Assembly: GCA_035544315.1 (NCBI GenBank) | Contig: DATKGB010000092.1 | Span: 1 to 18,095, forward strand | Source of the DNA: JALYSX01 sp035544315 | Lineage (GTDB): Bacteria; Vulcanimicrobiota; Vulcanimicrobiia; Vulcanimicrobiales; Vulcanimicrobiaceae | Direction: 5' to 3' | DNA: 18,095 nucleotides | In this document: positions 7,651 through 14,403 of the stretch, piece by piece | How positions within the stretch are numbered: the first letter of the stretch is position 1 | Layout: every line of letters starts with the position of its first letter | Notes under the pieces: model-generated | The model's database searches: none | The model's input: the letters and a program-made list of their open reading frames with translations, nothing else | What the model was told of the DNA's origin: nothing | Made by a program: the position numbers and the translations under genes

Positions 7651-7740
7651 GCGCCCTGGACGCCGGACAGGGACCCTCACCTAGGCGTCAAACGATGCGA
7701 CCGGCTGCACGTTTTGTGCGCGCGGCCGGAAGGTATGCAT

Positions 7741-8397
7741 ATGTCCAACCTGCATCACCGCCTGAGCTTGGTCGTCATCCTGACGGCGCTCGTCCTAGGC
7801 GCGCTTACGGCGATCCAAGCCTCCGCTGCCAGCGGCATCGTCTACAACGCGTTGTACGACTGCGGACCCGGTCGAAACCAATTCAAAGTTCTCAATTGTA
7901 ACGGGAATATCTGCACGCTATCCTATCCGAACGGAAACGGCGGGAGAGGTTTCACGTCGAAGATCGACCGCGAGTCGCTCGCCGAGACGATCAACGGTAC
8001 CTACGGGGGGACGAGCAAACCGTGCACGATCAACGGCAGGGTCGTCAAAGCCCACACCACGCCTTACATGGTCGCGGCCGCACCGGCGCATAAGCCGGCA
8101 GCGTACGGCGGCGGCCCGATGGTGATGGGACGCTACGAGTGCTGGACCTATACCGGCGGGCATTTGGAAGCCGCGATGATGGAGAATTTTTCGCTCGCGG
8201 GCGGCGGCCGATACACCGACGCGGGCGGGCACGCGGGAACGTACTCAGTCAGCTCCGGGCTGCTCACGTTTCACGGCGGGGGCTTGAACGGCGTGCAGGG
8301 CAAGTACATCCCCGGCGTGCCCGGGTCTGCAAACCCGCCGCACATGCAGTTCATCGGAAGCCGCGGTTCGGGCGACGAATGCGACGGGAAGGGCTAG
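7741..8397 (+). CDS. Exported Cys-rich two-domain protein (218 aa), unknown function
   Basis: The start is ATG 7741, 7 nt after GGAAGG (7728-7733); ATG 7735 is too close to that site. The signal peptide (RLSLVVILTALVLGALTAIQ) ends ASAAS, a good signal-peptidase I site. The mature protein has two Gly-rich parts. The first contains three Cys (YDCGPG, VLNCNGNICTL) plus KPC. The second begins GRYECWTYTGG, runs through FSLAGGGRYTDAGGHAGTYS and LLTFHGGGLNG, and ends GDEC; this YxCW...GxY...GGxG...L.F.GG layout recurs in small exported proteins of unknown role. Six mature Cys allow three disulfides. An Ala/Pro/His linker (AAAPAHKPAA) separates the parts. It lies 10 bp ahead of the Fur-family gene, probably as one transcript, so metal- or stress-linked expression is possible but only inferred. 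Confidence 0.85.
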   Translation: MSNLHHRLSLVVILTALVLGALTAIQASAASGIVYNALYDCGPGRNQFKVLNCNGNICTLSYPNGNGGRGFTSKIDRESLAETINGTYGGTSKPCTINGRVVKAHTTPYMVAAAPAHKPAAYGGGPMVMGRYECWTYTGGHLEAAMMENFSLAGGGRYTDAGGHAGTYSVSSGLLTFHGGGLNGVQGKYIPGVPGSANPPHMQFIGSRGSGDECDGKG

Positions 8398-8407
8398 AGC
8401 CGCCGCG

Positions 8408-8785
8408 TTGACCAAGAACCATCGCCTCGTCTACGACATCGTGCGCGAGCAAGGCCACGGCACACATCTTTCGATGGGGGACATCCACGGGTTGGCCGCA
8501 GAACGGCGTCCGGGCATCGGTTTCACCACGATCTATCGGGCCATCGCTCGACTACGCGATGCCGGCCTGGTTGCCGAGATTCTGCTGCCGGGCGCGGACG
8601 CTGCGGTCTACGAACCCGCCGGGCCGACCCACGCGCATTTCCGCTGCACGGCCTGCGGTCGCGTCGACGACGTCGCGTACGCGATGCCGCGCGCTATCGC
8701 CGACGATCTCGCCGCCCGCCACGCTCTGCAAGTCGATACCGTCGCGGTGAGCTTGCACGGCCGCTGCGCCGCCTGCCGCACCTAG
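8408..8785 (+). CDS. Fur-family metal-responsive transcriptional regulator (125 aa)
   Basis: A ferric-uptake-regulator type repressor. The winged-helix part includes NHRLVYDIVREQG (4-16) and the recognition helix region FTTIYRAIARLRDAGLV (39-55), where the T-x-YR-x-L-like core is characteristic. The dimerisation domain has THAHFRCTACGR, giving His75/His77 and Cys80-x2-Cys83, and a C-terminal Cys120-x2-Cys123; the four Cys form the structural zinc site seen in Fur, Zur and PerR. The sensed metal (Fe, Zn, Mn) or peroxide cannot be assigned from sequence. At 125 aa it is shorter than typical Fur (about 140-150), mainly at the N-terminus, since it starts right at the first winged-helix helix. The only usable start is TTG 8408, with no Shine-Dalgarno close by, which fits coupling to the gene ending 10 bp upstream. 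It converges with the A2M gene with 5 bp between stops. Confidence 0.9.
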   Translation: MTKNHRLVYDIVREQGHGTHLSMGDIHGLAAERRPGIGFTTIYRAIARLRDAGLVAEILLPGADAAVYEPAGPTHAHFRCTACGRVDDVAYAMPRAIADDLAARHALQVDTVAVSLHGRCAACRT

Positions 8786-8790
8786 GCAGC

Positions 8791-11700
8791 TTAACGAACC
8801 GTCACGGTCGCCGCGGCAGTTCGGCCGAACTGCTCGGGAGCCGACCGCAGATACGCGTGCGCTCCGGGCCAGACGTACGTACCGGGCGTTACCGAACGTG
8901 CCAAATAGTGGACTTCGTAAATACCGGGCTCGAGGTGTGATCCGTAGGCCATTACCCGATCCGCGTAAATCTCTTGATCGTCGATCTGCCACGAATCGCT
9001 GGCGGCAAAAACGGTGCGGCTCGCCGTCGCAAACGAGGCGTCGACGGCTTCCATGCCCGCCGGGATCGGATCTTCGATGACGACGTCGTCGATCGGATGA
9101 TCGACGATCACGCGGACGCCGATGTCAAACACGTTTCCGGCTGCAAGGTCGATCGGATCGGTCAACGCGGCCAGGTCCATCGTTGCAATCGTCGCCGATT
9201 CACCGGCCGAGCGCACTTCGCGAACGACCCGCAGTCCGGCGAGTTGACCGGGCGCGTTCGAAGCGACCGGGTAGGTGTAGAGCATCGCGTAGTGCAGGGT
9301 TCCGCCGCCTGCGGACACGTCGATCGTGCGAGCACCGCGTAGGGTTGCGGCAGGCAACGCAATCGTGCGCCCCGACGGTACGGCTGCAAAGGTTATCTTG
9401 GCAAGCTGCGATCCGGCGGCCGAAATCGTCGCGATGAACGGCACGAGCTTTTCGTGTGCGGCGTATTCCGCTAAGGCTTGCGAAGCCTCCGCGCTATCGG
9501 CCAAGGTCGGCCAACCGCATTTGCAGCTTTGCGCGAGCAACGCAGCGACGGCGCCGCCCTGCGTGTTGGAATCGGCGTTGCGCTCGACGAGCAGCGCGAG
9601 CATCTGTGCTTGTGCATCGACGGTCGATCCCAACCAGCCCCATGCCGAACTCGACGATTGGGTCGCATACCGCCCGGTGCGGTACAACGTTTGCTCGAGC
9701 TCTTCGGCCTGCGCCGCACCCTGGTTTTGCCAGCCCGGGATACGCAGCAAGTACCGAGCTAGGCGAATCTGCGTCGCCTGATCGAAGGTCGCGCGCTGCG
9801 CCGTAATATCGCCCAAGAAATCGCTGCGGCGATCGCCGAGTGCATCCAGGGTCCACAGCATTTCAAAGCGCAGCCGCGCCTCACAAGCCGCATCCTTGCA
9901 CCAACCGTAGCGCGACGGGTCGGCGAGCGTCCGGCTTACGTACGCCTTGGCGCGAGCCAACGCGGAGGCATCCACGGAGGTACCGGCCTGGGCTGCGTAT
10001 GCGAGCGATTGCACGGCGTTTGCCGTTTCGTACGGATCGCTGTTCTTGGCATGTGCGGTGAAACCGTAGCCGCCATCGTCGCGTTGCGCCTTGGCGATCG
10101 CGGCGAGCGCGGACGCGCGCTGGGCCGGCGAACCGATGTCGAGATGGAGGCCATAACGCCGCAAGCTGCCCAGCGCCGTGATGATCGTCAGGCGGCCGGC
10201 GGCATCGTCGACGAACGGCTGCGGATCGCCGGATAAGGTGCGCGCAAGTGTTACCGATGCCCCGGCGAGCGCTGAGTTGGAGAGCGTCAAGCTCAACGTT
10301 CCGCCGCGCGATAGATCGATCGGCAGCGCCGCATGACCTTGAATCGCGTCGGCATCAATTTCGGATTGGGTGACCTGCCGATCGCCAATGGTAAACGGCA
10401 CGCGCATCGCGTCGCTCGCCGACCCCAGGGTCGAGGCAAACGACACGGTCGTCGGTGCCGGCGTACCGGCGATCATCGGGAAGCGCAACGCGGTCAGTTG
10501 AGCGGCGACCGGCGACGACGCTTGCGCGCCGTGCGGATCGCCCGACGCAAACGACAACGCTCCGGTCAAGCTCGCGCTGACATTGGCGGTTCCGGGGGTC
10601 GTCGAGTCCAGTAGGCTGACGCCGCCGTCGAAAAGGTCGCCCGGCCGCGCGAACTGCGGCAGCAACGGATTGGTCAGCAGCGGCTGGGTCGCAATAAATG
10701 TGGTTTCGCCGTTGCCGAAGTGCGCGCCATCCGACCCGAGGGCTACGGCCATCACCCGCCAGGTCGTGAGGTCATCGGGCAGCGCGAACGAAACGGCGGC
10801 TCGCCCGATCGAATCCGTTGGAACGACGGCGTAGTACGCCAGCGGGCGGAAATTGGTGCGGACGCGGGTCGAGCCGGCGCCGCCCAAATAGCCCCCGCCA
10901 TAGCCCCAGCCTTTCTCGGACGGGGGCGTTGCGGTCGTCAGAACGACCGACGAACGATTGTCGGCAAAGCGCGTCGAGATCGGTTGATCGGCGAAGATCG
11001 TTTCGACCAAATCGGGCGGACGATACCCGGTCAATTGCAAGATCGCGTCGTTGACCACCATCACGATCGCTTCACCGCGGGCGGGTTGCCCGCTTGCATC
11101 TCGCACACGCAGGTTGACGGTCTGGTGAGAACCCGGCTGCAGCATCGCGCGTTGCGGCGTCAGCGTGACCTTCAGATAGCGATCGCCCAGCGCGACGTGC
11201 ACGGCCGCGACACCGACCCGCGCAAGACTATCCAGAGCGCCGGCTTTGAGCGATTTCAGCGGCAGTCCGCGGCGAACGACCAGCGCTTCGAGCGCGACGT
11301 TGGGGATCATCGCCGGCGTCACTTTGAACGAGAATTTCACGCCGTTGCCGGTCGCATGCACGACCGTCTTGCTCAAGACGTTTTGGCGAACGATCGCAAA
11401 GTACACGTCGCTGCGCGCGTAGGGTGAGGCGACCAGCGCCGTCGCGGTATCCCCAACGCGATAGGTTTTTTTATCGAGGACGACTTGGGCGACGGTGTTG
11501 TCTTGGCCGCCCCAGTCCGCGTGGCCCGCTCCCGCGACAAAGACCTGCAGGTCGGTTTCCGACGCGCCGTTGGTCGAGCCGGCGAAGTTCGCGCGCAGCC
11601 GATATGATCCAGAATCGGTCGGATGCAGGGCGATCGAAGCGGGCTTGCCACCCACCGTCGCATCGGCCGTGTCGACGGTCGCATACGAAACGGCGTTCTG

Positions 11701-14403
11701 TGCTTGCTCGCCGCCGGCCACGATCTGCGTCGCCGCGGCGTAGCTCATCTTCTGCAATTCGACGTGAATCGCGCGGCTCGGCACCGTCTTGCCGTCCGGC
11801 GTGGTCACAATCGCAGACACGTTTAACGGCGCGCCGGCCTGGCCGACCAAGTCGGTTTTCAAACCGATCGTCGCGTCGCTGCCCAGTGCGGTGAACGTCT
11901 GCGAGTTGTCGACGGTCAGATGAGAGATGTCGCTGGCTTGAACGTCGACCGTATAGGTCATCGGAAACGGCAGATCGGCCGGAACGTCTACCCGTTGTGT
12001 GAGTTTGCCCGCGCTGTCGAATGTCGCGGACGTTTGCAAGACGTCGCTGCTGAACTCGGGTTGGTTTTCCGGCCAGAACCATTGCCGCCCGAAGGTGTAG
12101 TCGTCCCAGCCCGTCGGTGCCAGCGTAGCAACGTCGCGGGTCACGTTGACCGTCGCCGTGCCGCCGTCCAAGGGCGCACCGAACAGATACGACGCGGTCG
12201 CAGCGGCGTTCACCGACGAGCCGGCGGTCGCGCTGCTTTTGTCCAACGCCAGGTCGAGCTTGAAGTTGGGCGGCTTGAATTCGGCGACGCGTAGGCTTCC
12301 GGTCAACTGATTCCCGTTGCTGCCGGTGGCCGCCAGCGCGTAATACCCCAGTGCTTGATTGGCGGAGAACGGGAGCGTAAGCGAAAAGACGCCGTAAGCA
12401 TCGGTCCGGACGCTGCCCAGCGAGGTCGTGTGATTCTGCGGATCGCTCATCGACAGCGTGTAGGCCGCGTTGGTATCCGCGACGACCGCTCCATCGCGCA
12501 CGAAATAGGCGACGCCGGTCACCTTCGCGCTTTCGCCGGGCTGGTACATCTGCCGATCGCTAAAGATCGTGCCGCGCGAAAGCGGTGCGCCGCCAACCCA
12601 ACTGCCGTCGCCGATATTGTACCTATAGATTCCCGCCCACGGATCGACTTTCACGTAGGACCAATCCGCGGCGTGGCTGGCAACCACCATGATCCCGGGC
12701 GCTTCCCCGCTGTCGCGAACGCCGGCGTAGCACGACGCCAGCGCCGGGCCTACAAGATCGAACTCGCCGCCGGCATCGGTCGTACCGGTCGCGCAAACGC
12801 CCGCAGCGACGGTGCTGCCGGTGCGATACACGCGGATGGCCGCTCCGCCCACCGCCGACCCGTCGGTGAGGCGCTGCACCATTATCACGGCGCGTGTCGG
12901 AAAAATTTGTGCGAAGATGCCCAAGTCGGTCAGCTGCACGACGCCGGTAAACGGCGTGTCGGTCCCGCCCACATCCGCCGTCAAGCCGTACGAAATCGTT
13001 CCGGTCGGGCCACCGACGAGCGTCTGCAACGCGAACGGAATGACCGCCTGCGCGTTGGTCTTGGCGCCGCGAATTTCCGAGCCCATCCAATGCGCGTCGT
13101 CGGGAAGCTTATTGGGCGGAACCGTGTCGCTGGCCGCCAGCGATTCGGGCGAGACATCGCCGACAAAGAGCCGATAGCTGTTGCCCGTCACGTTGGTCGC
13201 GTAGGCGTTGAGCGAAACGTTCGCGCCCGCCGGGAAGATATTGACGCCGCTGGGCGCCCAAAATCCCGGCGCAAAGTCGCCGGTTCGAACCGTGATGCTG
13301 CGCGCTCGTCCCAGCGTCTGTCCGAACGCATCTTTGAGCCCGGAACCCAGCGTTACCACGTATGTTGAATCGGGCGAGAGCAGATAAGGATCGATCGCGA
13401 CGACGTTGGGCGTGTATGAATCGACGCTGGTAAGCGCGGTCGACGAGCCCGTCGCCGGAGCGATGGTCACGTTGGCGGCGACGGATTTGAGATCGAGCGG
13501 ATTGTTCACCACGATGACCGGGTCGCCGCCGGCAAATCGACCGCTGGTTCCGGGCGACGGTTGCGGCGTCGGAACGACATCCAACGCGGCGTACGTATGG
13601 ATCGCGCCGATGGACGCTTGGGTTGTGGCGACGTTGCCGTTGCGCGGCAACACGCCCGGATCGATTCGCAGTTGGTAGGCGGTGTCTTTAGCTAACTCCC
13701 GTTGCGGCGTGAGCGCGTACGCCCAGGTTTGCTGTGACGGGTCGAAGGCGACGGCAGCCCCCGTACCCGGAAACGCGCTCGGCGTCGCGACCGGCGTTAC
13801 CGTCAGCGGGATGGTCGTTGGGCCGGCGATCAATCGCGCGTGCGCTGCAAGCAAAGCCGGATCGACCTGCGCGCTGGCGGTCACCCGCAGCGCCGGCGTG
13901 AGGCCCGTCGGCGGCGGCGTTTGACCGTTCTCGTCGTTATCGTCGGTTGGAAAGTTCGAAAACGTCAGCGGGGCGGTTTGAAACGTCCAGCTCAGATCCC
14001 GCGATAACGCGTCGCCGCGCAGGTCGCGCAAGCCCGAGGCAAGCGTCACGCGGACGCGCGTACCGATCGGAAGCGCCCGTTCGGGGACGAAGCCGACCAT
14101 GCGCGGCGTGAACAGCACGAACCGGCCCGGCAAGGCCGGCACGATCGAAAAGCGCGCCAGGACGTCGCTCGGACCGTCGCCGACGAGAGCTCCGAGTTCG
14201 GCGATCGGCTCGTGAAAGATGATCCGGATCTGCGCGAGCGACTGGGCTTGCCGCGTCGGCGAGATAGAAGCGATCCAGGCCGGAAGTATCGGCGTCGCGA
14301 TCGCCGCAACGGTCGGCTCTCCGCCGGTCGAGGAGCCGCCGCACGACGCCAAAAGCGACGCGGCGATCAGCGTAACGATCGGAGGCGAAAGCCTGCTTGG
14401 CAC
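8791..14403 (-). CDS. Bacterial alpha-2-macroglobulin family lipoprotein lacking the thioester motif (1870 aa)
   Basis: A periplasmic A2M-type protease-trap homologue. The GTG start at 14403 is the only one possible, because an in-frame stop lies seven codons upstream; the lipobox LLASC (Cys21) followed by Gly predicts an outer-membrane lipoprotein. Domains in order: a Big_5-like Ig domain (about 43-145); further Ig/MG domains; MG domain with SRGTIFSDRQMYQPGE (about 608-625); SYLFGAPLDGG near 738; a probable bait/MG region near 990; the diagnostic A2M core VRTNFRPLAYYAVV followed by LPDDLTTWRVMA (about 1180-1220); an alpha/alpha-toroid like the thioester domain (about 1395-1690, with DDGGYGFTAH); and the C-terminal MG10-like domain (about 1750-1870) with GTYVWPGAHAYLRSAPEQFG. 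Where relatives carry C-x-E-Q, this protein has F1397-V-D-D1400, so no thioester can form, and no other CxEQ exists. It is head-to-head with pbpC. Confidence 0.95.
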   Translation of the reverse strand: MPSRLSPPIVTLIAASLLASCGGSSTGGEPTVAAIATPILPAWIASISPTRQAQSLAQIRIIFHEPIAELGALVGDGPSDVLARFSIVPALPGRFVLFTPRMVGFVPERALPIGTRVRVTLASGLRDLRGDALSRDLSWTFQTAPLTFSNFPTDDNDENGQTPPPTGLTPALRVTASAQVDPALLAAHARLIAGPTTIPLTVTPVATPSAFPGTGAAVAFDPSQQTWAYALTPQRELAKDTAYQLRIDPGVLPRNGNVATTQASIGAIHTYAALDVVPTPQPSPGTSGRFAGGDPVIVVNNPLDLKSVAANVTIAPATGSSTALTSVDSYTPNVVAIDPYLLSPDSTYVVTLGSGLKDAFGQTLGRARSITVRTGDFAPGFWAPSGVNIFPAGANVSLNAYATNVTGNSYRLFVGDVSPESLAASDTVPPNKLPDDAHWMGSEIRGAKTNAQAVIPFALQTLVGGPTGTISYGLTADVGGTDTPFTGVVQLTDLGIFAQIFPTRAVIMVQRLTDGSAVGGAAIRVYRTGSTVAAGVCATGTTDAGGEFDLVGPALASCYAGVRDSGEAPGIMVVASHAADWSYVKVDPWAGIYRYNIGDGSWVGGAPLSRGTIFSDRQMYQPGESAKVTGVAYFVRDGAVVADTNAAYTLSMSDPQNHTTSLGSVRTDAYGVFSLTLPFSANQALGYYALAATGSNGNQLTGSLRVAEFKPPNFKLDLALDKSSATAGSSVNAAATASYLFGAPLDGGTATVNVTRDVATLAPTGWDDYTFGRQWFWPENQPEFSSDVLQTSATFDSAGKLTQRVDVPADLPFPMTYTVDVQASDISHLTVDNSQTFTALGSDATIGLKTDLVGQAGAPLNVSAIVTTPDGKTVPSRAIHVELQKMSYAAATQIVAGGEQAQNAVSYATVDTADATVGGKPASIALHPTDSGSYRLRANFAGSTNGASETDLQVFVAGAGHADWGGQDNTVAQVVLDKKTYRVGDTATALVASPYARSDVYFAIVRQNVLSKTVVHATGNGVKFSFKVTPAMIPNVALEALVVRRGLPLKSLKAGALDSLARVGVAAVHVALGDRYLKVTLTPQRAMLQPGSHQTVNLRVRDASGQPARGEAIVMVVNDAILQLTGYRPPDLVETIFADQPISTRFADNRSSVVLTTATPPSEKGWGYGGGYLGGAGSTRVRTNFRPLAYYAVVPTDSIGRAAVSFALPDDLTTWRVMAVALGSDGAHFGNGETTFIATQPLLTNPLLPQFARPGDLFDGGVSLLDSTTPGTANVSASLTGALSFASGDPHGAQASSPVAAQLTALRFPMIAGTPAPTTVSFASTLGSASDAMRVPFTIGDRQVTQSEIDADAIQGHAALPIDLSRGGTLSLTLSNSALAGASVTLARTLSGDPQPFVDDAAGRLTIITALGSLRRYGLHLDIGSPAQRASALAAIAKAQRDDGGYGFTAHAKNSDPYETANAVQSLAYAAQAGTSVDASALARAKAYVSRTLADPSRYGWCKDAACEARLRFEMLWTLDALGDRRSDFLGDITAQRATFDQATQIRLARYLLRIPGWQNQGAAQAEELEQTLYRTGRYATQSSSSAWGWLGSTVDAQAQMLALLVERNADSNTQGGAVAALLAQSCKCGWPTLADSAEASQALAEYAAHEKLVPFIATISAAGSQLAKITFAAVPSGRTIALPAATLRGARTIDVSAGGGTLHYAMLYTYPVASNAPGQLAGLRVVREVRSAGESATIATMDLAALTDPIDLAAGNVFDIGVRVIVDHPIDDVVIEDPIPAGMEAVDASFATASRTVFAASDSWQIDDQEIYADRVMAYGSHLEPGIYEVHYLARSVTPGTYVWPGAHAYLRSAPEQFGRTAAATVTVR

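Noticed and set aside
7651..7675. CCCTG ... CAGGG hairpin upstream of the exported-protein gene
   Set aside because: A 5-bp stem with a 9-nt loop and no T-tract; too weak to call a terminator or operator.
7390..7740. Upstream extension of the Cys-rich exported protein into ettA
   Set aside because: It is antisense to the conserved ettA N-terminus; the signal peptide and GGAAGG site fix the start at 7741.
10720..11427. 235-aa plus-strand open frame inside the A2M gene
   Set aside because: It is antisense to the A2M core domain and Arg/His/Asp-rich, with no recognisable fold or start signal.
12355..13368. 337-aa plus-strand open frame inside the A2M gene
   Set aside because: It is composed of Arg/Gly/Ala-rich sequence with no motif, fully antisense to well-conserved A2M domains; a typical GC-rich shadow.
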